Shown here: one piece after another, positions 7,831-19,576 of the stretch | Numbering within the stretch: position 1 is the stretch's first letter | Layout: each line of letters begins with the position of its first letter | Assembly (NCBI GenBank): GCA_027080725.1 | Contig: JALWRC010000106.1 | Location: 1-33,991, forward strand | Length of the DNA stretch: 33,991 nt | Source of the DNA: Saprospiraceae bacterium | Lineage (GTDB): Bacteria > Bacteroidota > Bacteroidia > Chitinophagales > Saprospiraceae | Direction: 5' to 3' | Notes under the pieces: generated by a model | The model's input: the letters and a program-made list of their open reading frames with translations, nothing else | What the model was told of the DNA's origin: nothing | Database searches by the model: none | Translations under genes and position numbers: made by a program

Positions 7831-8295
7831 ATGGCTAAAGAAGTTGAAGGCTTAATTAAAGTAATGGTGAAAGGAGGACAAGCTAATCCTTCACCTCCTG
7901 TCGGACCTGCTCTTGGTGCCAAAGGAGTCAACATCATGGAGTTCTGTAAGCGTTTTAACGCCAGAACACAAGAGCAACAAGGCAAAGTATTGCCGGTCGT
8001 TATTACGGTCTATAAGGATAAGTCGTTTGATTTTGTCATCAAGACACCACCTGCTGCCATGCAATTGCTCGAAGCAGCCGGCCTTAAGAAAGGCTCTTCC
8101 GTCCCCAACCGGGATAAAGTTGCTAAAGTGACTTGGGATCAGGTAAGGACGATAGCAGAGGCAAAGATGGAGGACCTCAATGCGTTTAAGGTGGAATCCG
8201 CCATGCGTATGGTGGCCGGAACAGCGAGAAGCATGGGTATAGAAGTCGATGGTACACCGCCGTGGGCTACTGAGGCTGCTGCAGTCGAAGAGTAA
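7831..8295 (+). CDS. rplK: 50S ribosomal protein L11
   Basis: 154 residues. L11 forms the GTPase-associated centre with 23S rRNA helices 43/44 and contacts EF-Tu, EF-G and release factors. The N-terminal domain shows [20 protein letters not shown] and [15 protein letters not shown]. The C-terminal RNA-binding domain shows [19 protein letters not shown] and ends with [12 protein letters not shown]. An acidic Ala/Glu tail of about 11 residues extends slightly past the usual end. It is followed by rplA after 76 bases. Confidence 0.99.
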   Translation: MAKEVEGLIKVMVKGGQANPSPPVGPALGAKGVNIMEFCKRFNARTQEQQGKVLPVVITVYKDKSFDFVIKTPPAAMQLLEAAGLKKGSSVPNRDKVAKVTWDQVRTIAEAKMEDLNAFKVESAMRMVAGTARSMGIEVDGTPPWATEAAAVEE

Positions 8296-8325
8296 GCAAA
8301 TAATCTACAATTTCATAACAAGGGA

Positions 8326-8347
8326 GTGTTTTCGTCTTTGAAAATAC
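8326..8347 (+). promoter_or_regulatory. Candidate mRNA hairpin ahead of rplA
   Basis: GTGTTTTC / GAAAATAC can pair over 8 bp with one G-U, leaving a 6-nt loop. In other bacteria ribosomal protein L1 represses its own mRNA in this operon, so this could be such a site. The match is structural only; no L1 consensus was verified. Confidence 0.3.
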
Positions 8348-8371
8348 GTTATACCTTAAAATTATTTAATA

Positions 8372-9064
8372 ATGGCAAAGAAATCTAAAAAATACCTAAA
8401 GGCCGCGGCCAAGGTAGATGCTGAGAAGCATTATGATCTCGTCGATGCAATGAAATTGGTGAAGGAGGTCAACCTCACCAAGTTTGACAGTTCCGTAGAT
8501 ATTCATGTCCGTTTGGGTGTGGATCCTCGAAAACCGGATCAAGCATTGAGAGGAACAGTAAAATTGACACATGGTACGGGAAAAGACAAGCGCGTACTGG
8601 TGTTGTGTACTCCGGACAAGGAAGAGGAAGCAAAAAGTGCTGGAGCTGATTTTGTCGGGTTAGACGAGTACGTCCAAAAGATTCAAGATGGTTGGACAGA
8701 TGTGGACGTCGTAATCGCCACCCCTAATGTAATGGCAAAAGTTGGACGCATCGGACGAATATTGGGACCACGTGGATTGATGCCCAATCCTAAAACCGGT
8801 ACGGTGACTATGGATGTGGCCAACGCCGTAAAAGAGGTGAAAAGTGGTAAAATTTCGTTTAGAGTAGATAAATACGGGATTATCCATAATTCCATAGGTA
8901 GAGCATCTTTCACTCCAGAGCAGCTCGCTGAGAATGCAGAAGACTTGGTAAAGACGCTTTTGAAGATGAAGCCTGCATCCGCAAAGGGTACTTTTCTCAA
9001 GAGTGTTACTGCCGCTACCACTATGAGTCCTGGAGTAAAGGTCAATACCCGATCATTTGTTTAA
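8372..9064 (+). CDS. rplA: 50S ribosomal protein L1
   Basis: 230 residues, full length. L1 forms the mobile stalk of the 50S subunit that helps release E-site tRNA, and often acts as a translational repressor of its own operon. Recognisable stretches are [20 protein letters not shown] and [13 protein letters not shown] near the start, [20 protein letters not shown] in the middle (the L1 signature), and the C-terminal [17 protein letters not shown]. Neighbours are rplK upstream and rplJ 19 bases downstream. Confidence 0.99.
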   Translation: MAKKSKKYLKAAAKVDAEKHYDLVDAMKLVKEVNLTKFDSSVDIHVRLGVDPRKPDQALRGTVKLTHGTGKDKRVLVLCTPDKEEEAKSAGADFVGLDEYVQKIQDGWTDVDVVIATPNVMAKVGRIGRILGPRGLMPNPKTGTVTMDVANAVKEVKSGKISFRVDKYGIIHNSIGRASFTPEQLAENAEDLVKTLLKMKPASAKGTFLKSVTAATTMSPGVKVNTRSFV

Positions 9065-9083
9065 CCCGTAAAACTATCCAAAA

Positions 9084-9614
9084 ATGACTAGAGCAGAAAA
9101 AAGAGAGATGGTCGAGCTTCTCAAGGATAAGTTCGAACATTCCGATAATATTTATGTCGTAGACTCCAGTGAGTTAACGGTGGAGGTAGTGAACTCTATC
9201 CGCCGCAAATGTCATGAGAATGATATCGAAATGCGAGTGGTAAAGAATACCTTGGCTGTTAAGGCACTCGAGCAAATTGAATCAAAGGAAGGATTGGAGC
9301 CTTTGAAAGATATATTTGTCGGTCCTTCTACGATTATGTTGACCAAGGTGGCAAACGTGCCGGCAAAGATGATTAAAGAGCTCCGAAAGGAATTTGATAA
9401 ACCGGTCTTAAAAGCGGCTTATATCGATTCCGCCATGTATGTGGGGGATGATATGTTGGATATGCTTGCAAGTCTGAAGTCCAAGGAAGAACTCATTGGA
9501 GATATCATCTTATTACTTCAGTCTCCTGCAAAGACGGTTATCAGTTCGCTACAATCCGGTCAACAGACGATTGCGGGCTTAGTCAAGGCTTTGCAAGAAC
9601 GCCCGGAAAGTTAG
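9084..9614 (+). CDS. rplJ: 50S ribosomal protein L10
   Basis: 176 residues. L10 anchors L7/L12 dimers to the 23S rRNA at the stalk base. The N-terminal globular domain contains MTRAEKREMVELLKDKFEHS and VVNSIRRKCHENDIEMRVVK (then NTL), plus FVGPSTIML. The C-terminal helix that binds L7/L12 is visible as PAKTVISSLQSGQQTIAGLV. It is tightly linked to rplA (19 bases). No room exists there for the long L10 leader known in Gammaproteobacteria and Firmicutes. Confidence 0.98.
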   Translation: MTRAEKREMVELLKDKFEHSDNIYVVDSSELTVEVVNSIRRKCHENDIEMRVVKNTLAVKALEQIESKEGLEPLKDIFVGPSTIMLTKVANVPAKMIKELRKEFDKPVLKAAYIDSAMYVGDDMLDMLASLKSKEELIGDIILLLQSPAKTVISSLQSGQQTIAGLVKALQERPES

Positions 9615-9701
9615 ACGTTTTTGGTCATCGCTATTATTATTTTGGCTTCCAAGCTAACGCTTTTATAAATAAATTTTAAAACATTTTAAAAACATTGTAA
9701 C

Positions 9702-10079
9702 ATGGCAGATTTAAAAGCTTTTGCTGAGCAATTGGTCAATCTCACTGTAAAAGAAGTGAGTGAATTGGCTGACATTTTGAAAGAAGAGTATGGAATAGAG
9801 CCCGCTGCGGCTGCTGTTGCTGTTGCTGCGCCCGGAGCTGCAGGCGCTGAAGGTGGAGCAGCTGAAAAAACAGAATTTGATGTAATTTTGAATTCAGCAG
9901 GTGCTGCGAAACTTAAGATTGTTAAAGAAGTAAAAACTTTGTTGGGACTTGGTCTTAAAGAAGCAAAGGAGCTGGTTGATTCTGCTCCTGCTCCATTAAA
10001 GCAAGGATTGCCTAAAGACGAAGCTGAAGCTATCAAGGCTGCTTTGACTGAATTGGGTGCCGAAGTTGAATTGAAGTAA
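9702..10079 (+). CDS. rplL: 50S ribosomal protein L7/L12
   Basis: 125 residues. L7/L12 is the multicopy stalk protein that recruits translation GTPases. The N-terminal dimerisation helices run to about residue 32. A flexible Ala/Gly/Pro hinge (about 36-54) follows. The C-terminal factor-binding domain carries [20 protein letters not shown] and [16 protein letters not shown]. The gap from rplJ is 87 bases and A/T rich; the following 159 bases before rpoB contain a long hairpin. Confidence 0.99.
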   Translation: MADLKAFAEQLVNLTVKEVSELADILKEEYGIEPAAAAVAVAAPGAAGAEGGAAEKTEFDVILNSAGAAKLKIVKEVKTLLGLGLKEAKELVDSAPAPLKQGLPKDEAEAIKAALTELGAEVELK

Positions 10080-10137
10080 TCGTATTGAATACTTCAACTA
10101 TATGACAATTGGTTTACAGGCCAATACTCGTTTTAAT

Positions 10138-10173
10138 AGCTTAACCGAAAGGTGTACACCATTCGGTTAAGCT
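10138..10173 (+). promoter_or_regulatory. Long RNA hairpin between rplL and rpoB (attenuator or RNase processing site)
   Basis: AGCTTAACCGAA (10138-10149) pairs perfectly with TTCGGTTAAGCT (10162-10173). Inside, an A-A mismatch is followed by the self-complementary GGTGTACACC. It is followed by G/T-rich sequence rather than a clean U-run, so partial termination or RNase III-type cleavage fits better than full termination. A smaller GTGG/CCAC stem followed by CTCTTTTT (10210-10216) lies downstream. Confidence 0.6.
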
Positions 10174-10238
10174 CTTTGTGGTTTGTGGTTTAGCCACGGA
10201 TAGGACCACCTCTTTTTAATCTTAAAAATCTTCTTCTC

Positions 10239-13200
10239 ATGGCTACATCGAATGGCACACAAGCTTCGGCTGATTCAAGGTATAAATTTGGTAGGATTAA
10301 ACTGGCTACAGAGTATCCTGATTTATTGGAGATACAGTTAAAGTCCTTTAAAGAGTTTTTTCAGCTGGAGACGACTCCCGAAAATCGGTATTTTGAGGGG
10401 TTGTTTAGGGTGTTTCAAGAAAATTTCCCAATTACTGACGCTCGAAATATCTTTGTGCTTGAGTTTTTGGATTACTTTATCGATCCTCCACGTCATGGTA
10501 TGGATGAATGTATGCAACGTGGATTGACCTATAGCGTTCCACTGAAGGCCAAGTTGCGACTTTCATGCAATGATGAAGAGCATGAGGAGTTTGAGACGAT
10601 AGTACAGGATGTCTTTCTCGGCAACATCCCTTACATGACCCCCAAAGGAACATTTATTATTAACGGTGCTGAGCGCATTGTCGTCTCTCAGTTACATCGT
10701 TCTCCGGGAGTATTTTTTAGTCAGAGTTTTCACCCGAACGGTACGAAGATTTATTCTGCCCGTGTCATCCCTTTTAAAGGAGCATGGATGGAATTCTCGA
10801 CCGATATCAACATGGTCATGTACTCTTACATCGACCGTAAAAAGAAGTTTCCCGTCACTACGCTGCTGCGCGCTATTGGATATAGTTCGGATAAAGAAAT
10901 CTTGGACCTCTTTGGACTGGCAGAAACCATCAAGGTCACCAAGACCGGGATGAAAAAGGCAATAGGCCGTCGTCTGGCGGCACGGGTATTGAGAACATGG
11001 TCGGAGGATTTTGTGGACGAGGACACGGGAGAATTGGTCACCATTGAACGTAATGAGATTATTCTCGAAAGGGACACGGTCCTCGATGAGGACAACATCC
11101 AAATGATTATGGATTCGAATGTGGAGGAAGTCATCCTTCAGGTCGAAGACATAGATGAGGATTATACCATCATATATAACACTCTACAAAAGGACCCGAC
11201 GAGTTCGGAGATTGAAGCGGTGCAACACATTTACCGCCAATTGAGGGGTACGGACCCACCGGATGATGAAACAGCGAGAGGAATTATAGACAAATTGTTT
11301 TTTTCCGATAGAAGATATAATCTGGGAGAAGTAGGAAGGTACAAGATTAACAAGAAGTTGAACTTGGATATTCCCATCGAAACCCAAGTCCTTACGAAAG
11401 AGGATTTCTTATCGATTATCAACTATTTGATCGGTCTGATTAATCAGAAACACGAATTGGACGACATCGACCACTTGTCCAACAGGAGAATCCGGACCGT
11501 AGGGGAGCAGTTGTATGCCCAGTTTGGTGTCGGATTGGCGCGAATGGCGAGAACGATTAGAGAGCGGATGAATGTAAGGGATAATGAGGTGTTTACGCCT
11601 ATTGATTTGATCAATGCTCGTACACTTTCATCTGTGATCAATTCCTTTTTTGGGACCAGCCAATTATCACAGTTCTTAGATCAGACCAATCCCTTGTCAG
11701 AGATTACGCACAAGAGGCGGATATCTGCACTTGGTCCTGGCGGTCTGTCTAGAGAGCGAGCAGGGTTTGAGGTGCGGGACGTGCATTACTCCCACTACGG
11801 AAGGTTGTGTACGATTGAGACGCCGGAAGGGCCGAATATTGGTTTGATTTCGACGCTTTGCGTACATTCGACGGTCAACCGGATGGGCTTCCTGGAGACC
11901 CCTTATCGCAAGGTGAAGGATGGCAAAGTACAGATGGATACGGTGGAGTTTTTGTCACCTGATGCAGAGGATTACAAGAGAATAGCCCAAGCCAATGCTG
12001 CGATAGATGATGATGGTACGTTTTTGTCCAACCGGATAAAATGCCGGGAGCACGGCGAATTTCCCGTCTTACCACCGGAGGAAATAGATTATATGGATGT
12101 TGCCCCTAACCAAATTGTAGGGGTTTCGGCATCGCTCATTCCCTTCCTTGAGAACGATGATGCCAACCGGGCACTGATGGGCTCCAACATGCAGCGGCAG
12201 GCAGTCCCTCTCGTCCAACCGCATTCTCCGATCGTTGGTACGGGGATGGAAGCCAAAGTGGCACGTGATTCGCGTATGATGATCAATGCCGAAGGAGACG
12301 GGGTAGTGGAGTATGTTGATGCCAATGAAATCATTATTCGGTACGACGATTCGGAGGAGGACCAGTTGGTTTCGTTTGAGAATAACGTTAAAAAGTACAA
12401 ACTCAAGAAGTTTTTTCGCACCAACCAAGGGACATGTATTAATTTGAAGCCCATTGTTCGTAAGGGAGATCGTGTGACAAAAGGCTCTATCCTTTGCGAT
12501 GGCTATGCGACCGAAAAAGGGGAATTGGCCTTAGGGCAGAATCTCAAGGTGGCTTTCATGCCTTGGAAGGGGTACAACTTTGAGGATGCCATCGTGCTAT
12601 CAGAACGGGTGGTTAGAGAAGATGTATTTACCTCCATTCATATCGAGAGTTTTGACCTCGAAGTCAGAGAGACAAAGCTTGGCGAAGAAGAATTGACCAA
12701 TGATATTCCCAATGTAAGCGAAGATGCCACCAAAGATCTCGATCAGGATGGGATTATTCGTGTGGGGGCATGGATTAAAGAGGGGGATATTCTCATCGGA
12801 AAGATTACCCCAAAGGGAGAGACGGATCCCACACCGGAAGAAAAGTTGCTGCGCGCTATTTTTGGAGATAAGGCCGGAGATGTCAAGGATGCTTCTCTCA
12901 AAGCGCCACCATCTACCAAGGGAATCGTTATTGGCACAAGACTTTTTGCAAGAGCAAAGAAGGATACCTTTTTGAAGGAACAAGAGAAGCTGCTCCTCAA
13001 GCGATTGGAGGACGATCATACGGAGAGTTTGAGTGAATTGAACATCAAGTTGATCGATAAGCTCAGCAAAATACTGGACAACGAGGTAACCAAGGGAATC
13101 AAATCCATCTACGGAGATGATTTGGTAGCCAAAGGAGTAAAACTCACCCGATCGGTTCTGCAAAATATTGATTTTTCTCATGTCGAGCCCTCTGATTGGA

Positions 13201-14057
13201 CAAACGATGAGCATAAGAATACACTCATCGCTCGTTTGTTGCACAATTACAATATCAAAGTGAATGAGCAAATCGGGGTGTATAAGCGGGAGAAGTTTAA
13301 TATTAGTATCGGGGATGAACTGCCTACCGGTGTACTTAAATTGGCTAAGGTTTACCTGGTCAAAAAGAGAAAACTAAAAGTGGGGGACAAGCTCGCCGGA
13401 CGGCACGGAAATAAAGGAATCGTTTCTAAGATTGTGCGATTGGAAGATATGCCATTCTTAGAGGATGGAACTCCTGTTGATATTGTGCTCAATCCATTGG
13501 GAGTACCTTCGAGGATGAACTTGGGGCAGATTTTTGAGACCGTTTTGGGATGGAGTGGTGAGAAGCTTGGAGTCAAATTTTCTACTCCGATTTTTGATGG
13601 GGCTTCTATGGACCAAATTGGTGAATTGATAGAGAAGGCCGGCCTTCCTCACTTGGGCCAGACCTACCTGTTTGACGGAGAGACCGGAGACCGATTTCAC
13701 CAGCAAGCTACGGTAGGTGTCATCTACATGATTAAGTTGTCCCATATGGTAGACGACAAGATGCATGCCCGTTCGATTGGACCATACTCCTTGATAACAC
13801 AGCAACCTCTCGGCGGTAAAGCGCAGTTTGGTGGACAGCGATTTGGAGAGATGGAGGTTTGGGCTTTGGAGGCCTTTGGGGCTTCTAACATCCTCAGAGA
13901 GTTGTTGACGATTAAGTCCGATGATGTGGTGGGAAGAGCAAAGGCCTATGAAGCCATTGTCAAAGGCAATGTCCTCCCGGAACCGCACATACCCGAATCA
14001 TTCAATGTCTTGATCAACGAGCTTCAAGGATTAGCGCTTGATATCAAGTTTGAATAA
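10239..14057 (+). CDS. rpoB: DNA-directed RNA polymerase subunit beta
   Basis: 1272 residues, full length for a Bacteroidota beta subunit. Hallmarks are RSPGVFF in the N-terminal half; the rifampicin-binding cluster [20 protein letters not shown] (472-491) followed by [12 protein letters not shown]; the signature [19 protein letters not shown]; the active-site segment [15 protein letters not shown]; and the C-terminal [14 protein letters not shown] that packs on beta'. Asp481, His491 and Ser496 correspond to E. coli D516, H526 and S531 and are wild type, so the sequence predicts rifampicin sensitivity at these sites. It is followed by rpoC after 54 bases; transcription comes from the ribosomal-protein genes upstream. 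Confidence 0.99.
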   Translation: MATSNGTQASADSRYKFGRIKLATEYPDLLEIQLKSFKEFFQLETTPENRYFEGLFRVFQENFPITDARNIFVLEFLDYFIDPPRHGMDECMQRGLTYSVPLKAKLRLSCNDEEHEEFETIVQDVFLGNIPYMTPKGTFIINGAERIVVSQLHRSPGVFFSQSFHPNGTKIYSARVIPFKGAWMEFSTDINMVMYSYIDRKKKFPVTTLLRAIGYSSDKEILDLFGLAETIKVTKTGMKKAIGRRLAARVLRTWSEDFVDEDTGELVTIERNEIILERDTVLDEDNIQMIMDSNVEEVILQVEDIDEDYTIIYNTLQKDPTSSEIEAVQHIYRQLRGTDPPDDETARGIIDKLFFSDRRYNLGEVGRYKINKKLNLDIPIETQVLTKEDFLSIINYLIGLINQKHELDDIDHLSNRRIRTVGEQLYAQFGVGLARMARTIRERMNVRDNEVFTPIDLINARTLSSVINSFFGTSQLSQFLDQTNPLSEITHKRRISALGPGGLSRERAGFEVRDVHYSHYGRLCTIETPEGPNIGLISTLCVHSTVNRMGFLETPYRKVKDGKVQMDTVEFLSPDAEDYKRIAQANAAIDDDGTFLSNRIKCREHGEFPVLPPEEIDYMDVAPNQIVGVSASLIPFLENDDANRALMGSNMQRQAVPLVQPHSPIVGTGMEAKVARDSRMMINAEGDGVVEYVDANEIIIRYDDSEEDQLVSFENNVKKYKLKKFFRTNQGTCINLKPIVRKGDRVTKGSILCDGYATEKGELALGQNLKVAFMPWKGYNFEDAIVLSERVVREDVFTSIHIESFDLEVRETKLGEEELTNDIPNVSEDATKDLDQDGIIRVGAWIKEGDILIGKITPKGETDPTPEEKLLRAIFGDKAGDVKDASLKAPPSTKGIVIGTRLFARAKKDTFLKEQEKLLLKRLEDDHTESLSELNIKLIDKLSKILDNEVTKGIKSIYGDDLVAKGVKLTRSVLQNIDFSHVEPSDWTNDEHKNTLIARLLHNYNIKVNEQIGVYKREKFNISIGDELPTGVLKLAKVYLVKKRKLKVGDKLAGRHGNKGIVSKIVRLEDMPFLEDGTPVDIVLNPLGVPSRMNLGQIFETVLGWSGEKLGVKFSTPIFDGASMDQIGELIEKAGLPHLGQTYLFDGETGDRFHQQATVGVIYMIKLSHMVDDKMHARSIGPYSLITQQPLGGKAQFGGQRFGEMEVWALEAFGASNILRELLTIKSDDVVGRAKAYEAIVKGNVLPEPHIPESFNVLINELQGLALDIKFE

Positions 14058-14111
14058 TGTAAAGCGTAGTCAACGATTTCATACTATTAAAAAAACCACA
14101 ATCTACATAAT

Positions 14112-17100
14112 ATGGCATTTCGAAAGAAAAATGAAAAGGTTAGAAAAGCATTTAATACCGTTACTATCAAACTCGCTTCACCTGACCTTATCTTAAAGCG
14201 CTCTCATGGAGAGGTTCTCAAACCCGAAACGATCAATTATCGTTCGTATAAACCGGAAAGAGATGGGCTTTTTTGTGAGAGGATATTTGGTCCGGTCAAG
14301 GACTATGAGTGTTATTGTGGTAAGTATAAAAGAATCCGGTACCGCGGTATTGTGTGTGACAAGTGCGCAGTAGAAGTTACAGAGAAAAAGGTACGAAGGG
14401 AGCGCATGGGCCACATTAAATTAGTGGTGCCGGTGGTGCATATTTGGTTTTTTAGATCCCTACCCAACAAGGTGGGGTATCTGCTTGGACTTTCTTCTAA
14501 GAATGTCTCTTCAGTCATCTATTATGAAAAGTATGTGGTTATCCAGCCGGGAGTCAAGGAAGATGAGGGAATCGCGCGGATGGATTTATTGACGGAAGAG
14601 GAGTATTTTGAAGTACTGGAGAGTTTGCCAGCCGGCAACAGTCAGTTGGATGATACGGATCCCAATAAGTTCATCGCCAAAATGGGAGCAGATGCACTTT
14701 ATGACCTTTTGCAGGACATGGATTTGGATTTGCTGTCCTACGAGTTGCGTCACAAAGCGGCAAATGAGACTTCTCAGCAGCGAAAATCAGAAGCTTTGAA
14801 GCGTTTGCGTGTGGTCGAGGCGTTTAGAGAGGGGATGAGTAGAGAGGAGAACCATCCGGAGTGGATGATCATCAAGTATTTACCGGTTATCCCACCGGAT
14901 CTCAGGCCGTTGGTGCCTTTGGATGGCGGGCGTTTTGCCAGCTCGGATTTGAATGACTTGTACCGCCGGGTGATTATCAGGAATAACCGTCTGAAGCGTC
15001 TATTGGAGATCAAAGCCCCGGAGGTCATTCTCAGGAATGAAAAGCGAATGCTTCAGGAGGCGGTAGATTCGCTCTTTGACAACTCCCGTAAGGCAAATGC
15101 AGTGAAAGCAGAGGGGGGACGCGCGCTCAAATCATTGAGTGATATTCTGAAGGGGAAACAAGGACGATTTCGCCAAAACCTATTGGGAAAACGGGTGGAT
15201 TACTCCGGGCGATCGGTCATTGTTGTAGGACCTTCCTTGAAATTGCACGAATGTGGGATTCCCAAGGGAATGGCGGCAGAACTTTTCAAACCATTCATTA
15301 TAAGAAAATTGATCGAACGGGGGATTGTGAAGACAGTCAAGTCGGCTAAAAAACTCGTAGATTGGAAAGACCCTGTTATCTGGGATATCCTTGAAAATAT
15401 ATTGAAAGGGCATCCGGTATTGCTCAACCGTGCTCCTACGCTGCACCGCCTGTCGATACAGTCCTTCCAACCGGTGTTAATAGAGGGCAAAGCGATACAA
15501 CTACACCCACTGGTTTGTAGTGCGTACAATGCCGATTTTGACGGGGACCAAATGGCTGTGCACGTACCGTTGAGCCAACCTGCGATTCTCGAAGCGCAAA
15601 TGCTGATGATCGCAAGTCACAATATGCTCAATCCACAGAATGGTACCCCGATTACCCTTCCCTCGCAAGATATGGTATTGGGATTGTATTATCTGACGAA
15701 GGAAGCCCATTCGACCGGCAAAGGAAAATTGAAAGGTGAGGGCATGCGCTTTTATTCGCTGGAGGATGTGATGATAGCCAATAACGAGGGGAAAGTCGAT
15801 TTGCATGCACCCATCAAACTGCGAATAAAGAATACCGATTATCCGGAGACTTCAGATAAAAAGTACAGCTATATCGATACTACGGTAGGGCGGGCATTAT
15901 TCAATACTCATGTGCCGGAAGGGGTGGAATATGTGAATGACCTCTTGACAAAGAAGAATCTTAAGAAAGTTATTCGTAAGATTATTGAAACCAGGGATGT
16001 ACCGACTACGGCCGAATTCTTGGATAAGATCAAGGAATTGGGATTTATGTGGGCATTTAAAGGAGGATTGTCCTTCAACCTGGGAGACCTGATTACGCCT
16101 TCTATCAAAGAGGCGACATTGGAAGAGGCCAGAAATGAAGTGGACGAAGTCTGGGAGCATTACAATATGGGACTCATCACCAATAATGAACGCTACAACC
16201 AGATTATTGACAAATGGACGTTTGCGGACAATAAGATTACAGAGAACCTGATGAAGGAGCTGAGCGAGCACAAGGGAGGATTTAACTCCGTGTTTATGAT
16301 GCTTGACTCCGGAGCACGGGGTTCGAAAGCGCAGATTAAGCAGCTCTGTGGATTGCGGGGATTGATGGCTAAACCGAGAAAGTCCGGTACTTCAGGAGGA
16401 GCGATTATCGAAAACCCCATTTTGTCCAACTTCATCGAAGGACTGTCCGTCCTCGAGTACTTTATTTCTACACACGGTGCGCGTAAAGGTCTCGCCGATA
16501 CCGCTCTTAAAACAGCGGATGCGGGTTATCTGACACGTCGTCTTGTCGATGTCGCTCAAGATGTGGTTATCATGGAGCATGATTGTGCAACACTCCGTGG
16601 TATTGAGGCCGTAGCAGTTAAAGAATCCAATAAAGTAATCGAGCCGTTGTCCGATAAGATCGAGGGCAGGTTCCTGTTGGAAGATGTCTTTCATCCGGAG
16701 ACCGGAGAAATGATTTTGGCGGCAGGAGAATATGTCTCTGCGGAAAAGGCAAAGGAAATTGATGTGGCAGGTATCGAGTCCGTCCAGTTGCGGTCGGTAC
16801 TTACCTGTGAGTCTGACAGAGGGGTGTGTGTAAAATGTTATGGAAAGAACCTCGCTACAGGTAGAACAGCTGAGGTGGGTGACGCCGTTGGAATTATCGC
16901 TGCACAAAGTATCGGTGAGCCGGGTACCCAGCTGACATTGCGTACCTTCCACGTGGGTGGGGTGGCTTCCGTATCAAAATCCGAATCCGAGGTGTCAGCA
17001 AGCGCATCCGGTAAATTGGAGTTTGAGAATCTTAAAACTGTCGAACACCAGGAAGACGGCAAATCTAAAACGATTGTTATCTCCCGTTCGGGTGAGGTGC

Positions 17101-18440
17101 GAATCGTCGATCCCAAGACGAAGAAGGTGTTAAGCCACAATCATATTCCCTATGGTTCTACCATTCACTTCAAAGAAGGGGATAAGGTAGAACGAGGAGA
17201 GGTGATATGTGAATGGGATCCATTTAATGCGCTGATTATCTCTGAGTTTGGAGGGATTGTCCAGTTTGAAGATATCGAAGAAGGGGTGACTTTCCGTGTG
17301 GAGAAAGATGATATGACCGGTTATACCGAGCGCGTTATCAAAGAAGCGAAAGGGAGGGGTAAGAAAAAATTACCAAGTGTGCATATCGTCAGCCCTTCCG
17401 GTGAAGTGATAAAGACCTACTCTCTGCCTGTAGGGTCACATATTGTCATTAATGAAGGGGATGAAGTAAGCATTGGGCAAATCCTCGCAAAGATCCCTCG
17501 CAACTTAGGGGGGATTGCGGATATTACCGGTGGTTTGCCGAGGGTTACCGAATTGTTTGAAGCGAGAAACCCTTCTAACCCGGCAACCATCTCTGAAATA
17601 GAAGGACTGGTGAAGTTTGGTAAGATTAAAAGAGGAAAACGTGTGGTTGAGGTGACAAATGAAAGAATCAATCAGACCAAAAAATACCTCATTGCTTTAT
17701 CTAAGCATATTTTGGTACAGGAAGGAGACTTCGTACGTGCGGGAGACCGTCTTACGGACGGAGCAATTGCACCGGTGGATATTTTGAATATCAAAGGGCC
17801 CTTTGCGGTTCAACGCTATTTGGTCCACGGGGTGCAGGAAGTCTATCGATCACAGGGCATTACCATCAATGATAAACACATCGAAGTAATCGTCAGACAA
17901 ATGATGCGACGGGTTGAGATTCTCGATCCGGGAGATACCAAATTCTTAGAAGGAGAAGCGGTGAATAAAGTCGATTTTTTCAAGGAGAATGACCGCATCT
18001 TTGATGTGAAGGTAATTGTCGATGCCGGTGGGTCGGAGAAACTAAAGCCGGGGCAGCTCGTCACATTGCGTGAACTGCGTGAGGAAATATCTTTCCTCAA
18101 GCGCAACGACCAAAAATTGCCTAAATGGCGTGATGCGATTCCCGCTACATCCAAACCGACACTGGAAGGTATTACGCGCTCTTCACTTGGGGTGAAGTCG
18201 TGGATATCTGCGGCTTCTTTCCAGGAGACTACCAAAGTGTTGAGTATGGCTGCAATTGCGGCCAAGAAAGATCACTTGATGGGATTGAAGGAGAATGTAA
18301 TCGTAGGAAAACGCATTCCTGCCGGAACAGGTATGAAACAGTTCAATGATTTGTTCGTATGGCATAAAGACGATCTGCCTCAAGCTCCAGATGTAGAGGA
18401 AGAGGCAGTCCCGGAAGTGGCGGATGAGGTTAAGGAGTAA
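14112..18440 (+). CDS. rpoC: DNA-directed RNA polymerase subunit beta'
   Basis: 1442 residues. The N-terminal zinc site is Cys67, 69, 82 and 85 (CYCG..CDKC). The catalytic magnesium loop NADFDGD is at 473-479. The bridge helix shows [17 protein letters not shown]. The second zinc site is Cys825, 899, 906 and 909, with the same spacing as in E. coli. The trigger loop shows [14 protein letters not shown] large inserted region of about 180 residues after the trigger-loop start resembles the sandwich-barrel insert found in Gram-negative beta'. The protein ends in a Glu/Val-rich acidic tail. It is the last gene of the block, followed by a hairpin terminator. Confidence 0.99.
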   Translation: MAFRKKNEKVRKAFNTVTIKLASPDLILKRSHGEVLKPETINYRSYKPERDGLFCERIFGPVKDYECYCGKYKRIRYRGIVCDKCAVEVTEKKVRRERMGHIKLVVPVVHIWFFRSLPNKVGYLLGLSSKNVSSVIYYEKYVVIQPGVKEDEGIARMDLLTEEEYFEVLESLPAGNSQLDDTDPNKFIAKMGADALYDLLQDMDLDLLSYELRHKAANETSQQRKSEALKRLRVVEAFREGMSREENHPEWMIIKYLPVIPPDLRPLVPLDGGRFASSDLNDLYRRVIIRNNRLKRLLEIKAPEVILRNEKRMLQEAVDSLFDNSRKANAVKAEGGRALKSLSDILKGKQGRFRQNLLGKRVDYSGRSVIVVGPSLKLHECGIPKGMAAELFKPFIIRKLIERGIVKTVKSAKKLVDWKDPVIWDILENILKGHPVLLNRAPTLHRLSIQSFQPVLIEGKAIQLHPLVCSAYNADFDGDQMAVHVPLSQPAILEAQMLMIASHNMLNPQNGTPITLPSQDMVLGLYYLTKEAHSTGKGKLKGEGMRFYSLEDVMIANNEGKVDLHAPIKLRIKNTDYPETSDKKYSYIDTTVGRALFNTHVPEGVEYVNDLLTKKNLKKVIRKIIETRDVPTTAEFLDKIKELGFMWAFKGGLSFNLGDLITPSIKEATLEEARNEVDEVWEHYNMGLITNNERYNQIIDKWTFADNKITENLMKELSEHKGGFNSVFMMLDSGARGSKAQIKQLCGLRGLMAKPRKSGTSGGAIIENPILSNFIEGLSVLEYFISTHGARKGLADTALKTADAGYLTRRLVDVAQDVVIMEHDCATLRGIEAVAVKESNKVIEPLSDKIEGRFLLEDVFHPETGEMILAAGEYVSAEKAKEIDVAGIESVQLRSVLTCESDRGVCVKCYGKNLATGRTAEVGDAVGIIAAQSIGEPGTQLTLRTFHVGGVASVSKSESEVSASASGKLEFENLKTVEHQEDGKSKTIVISRSGEVRIVDPKTKKVLSHNHIPYGSTIHFKEGDKVERGEVICEWDPFNALIISEFGGIVQFEDIEEGVTFRVEKDDMTGYTERVIKEAKGRGKKKLPSVHIVSPSGEVIKTYSLPVGSHIVINEGDEVSIGQILAKIPRNLGGIADITGGLPRVTELFEARNPSNPATISEIEGLVKFGKIKRGKRVVEVTNERINQTKKYLIALSKHILVQEGDFVRAGDRLTDGAIAPVDILNIKGPFAVQRYLVHGVQEVYRSQGITINDKHIEVIVRQMMRRVEILDPGDTKFLEGEAVNKVDFFKENDRIFDVKVIVDAGGSEKLKPGQLVTLRELREEISFLKRNDQKLPKWRDAIPATSKPTLEGITRSSLGVKSWISAASFQETTKVLSMAAIAAKKDHLMGLKENVIVGKRIPAGTGMKQFNDLFVWHKDDLPQAPDVEEEAVPEVADEVKE

Positions 18441-18466
18441 ATTTTATAAAATTTCAGATGATTATA

Positions 18467-18506
18467 CGAAAAAGGGCATTGAGTTTCGACTTAATGACCT
18501 TTTTCG
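18467..18506. terminator. Terminator between rpoC and the convergent riboflavin operon
   Basis: CGAAAAAGG (18467-18475) / CCTTTTTCG (18498-18506) encloses a second stem CATT..AATG and AGT/ACT around the tetraloop TTCG, with single mismatches. The A-run and T-run within the arms could serve both strands. It starts 27 bases after rpoC and ends 24 bases short of ribD. Confidence 0.7.
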
Positions 18507-18529
18507 ATTGTACTCTTTAGAGGAGTTTT

Positions 18530-19576
18530 CTAAAGTGGCTTGACAAATGTAATGCGGTTACGGTTGAGCAGGAGTTCTTTGACCTTACGTCCCTTTAACT
18601 TAGGGACGCGAAGCCCTTTGCCTAACCGAACATCCATGGCATGAATAATCCTGGCTTCGTCCCAATAGTTGGAGTTGATAAAAGATTGCAGTGTCTTGCG
18701 CCCTCCTTCGATAAGAATGGATTGGATTTCTTCTTCGTAGGCCCAATGGAGGAGGGGGGGGATAACGGAAGGCTCAAATGGTAAAGCAATCGCTTCCTTT
18801 TCGCTTGCTAATGCTCCAAATCGAGAAGCATCCTCCGTGATGATAGTCAAGGGCTCTTCATCTACAAAAAGTTGGTATTCCTTTGGGACTCTACCACTCT
18901 TGTCGAGCAAAATCCGATGAGGAGAGGGCGCTTCAATATGTCTAACCGTGAGGCTTGGGTTGTCAATAATGGCCGTATTGGTGCCGATCAAGATGGCATC
19001 TACTTCACTTCTCCACAGATGAACGAGGGTGTCGGACTTGCTATTGGATATTTTGACACGCCGCTCCCTGTGGCCCATGATGAAGTCATCGCTTTCCGCC
19101 CACTTTAAGATGATGTAGGGCCGTTTTTTTCTATGATAGGTAAGGAAGGCTGCATTGAGTTGTTCTGCGGAATTATGAAGGATGCCTTCGGTGACCTCGA
19201 CGCCAATCTCTCTGAGAAAGCCAACCCCTTTGCCACTGACAAGAGGATTGGGGTCCCTCCCGGCAATGACCACTCGTTTGATCCCCGCCTCCCGGATGGC
19301 GCGAGTGCAAGGTGGAGTCTTGCCCTGATGATGGCAGGGTTCGAGATTGACATAAAGAGTAGCTTCGGCGAGTAGTGGGCGATCTGATCCTTTGACGGAA
19401 GCGAGTGCATTGACCTCTGCATGCGGCCCTCCTGCCTGCAAGTGCATACCTTCGCCAATAATCCTCCCCCGTGCTACGATGACAGCACCGACCATAGGAT
19501 TGGGGGAGACGGTTGGCCTTCCGACCTCTGCCAACCGCAGGCAGCGCTTCATATAAAAAGTATCTCTATCGGGCAT
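18530..19576 (-). CDS. ribD: Bifunctional riboflavin biosynthesis protein RibD (deaminase/reductase)
   Basis: 348 residues. It catalyses steps 2 and 3 of riboflavin synthesis: deamination of the pyrimidinone from GTP, then reduction of its ribose side chain with NADPH. The N-terminal cytidine-deaminase-like domain has the zinc ligands H52-A-E54, and C81 and C90 within PCHHQGKTPPC. The C-terminal reductase domain starts near 150 and shows VDAILIGTNTAIIDNPSLTV (171 to about 210) and SILIEGGRKTLQSFI. The start at 19576 overlaps the ribE stop by 11 bases, indicating translational coupling. It is last in a minus-strand unit after the T9SS protein and ribE. Confidence 0.97.
   Translation of the reverse strand: MPDRDTFYMKRCLRLAEVGRPTVSPNPMVGAVIVARGRIIGEGMHLQAGGPHAEVNALASVKGSDRPLLAEATLYVNLEPCHHQGKTPPCTRAIREAGIKRVVIAGRDPNPLVSGKGVGFLREIGVEVTEGILHNSAEQLNAAFLTYHRKKRPYIILKWAESDDFIMGHRERRVKISNSKSDTLVHLWRSEVDAILIGTNTAIIDNPSLTVRHIEAPSPHRILLDKSGRVPKEYQLFVDEEPLTIITEDASRFGALASEKEAIALPFEPSVIPPLLHWAYEEEIQSILIEGGRKTLQSFINSNYWDEARIIHAMDVRLGKGLRVPKLKGRKVKELLLNRNRITFVKPL

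Noticed and set aside
9065-9083. L10 autoregulatory leader ahead of rplJ
   Set aside because: Only 19 bases separate rplA and rplJ, too short for the known L10 leader fold.
12600-13271. 223-codon minus-strand ORF within rpoB
   Set aside because: Antisense shadow of a highly conserved polymerase gene with no domain of its own.
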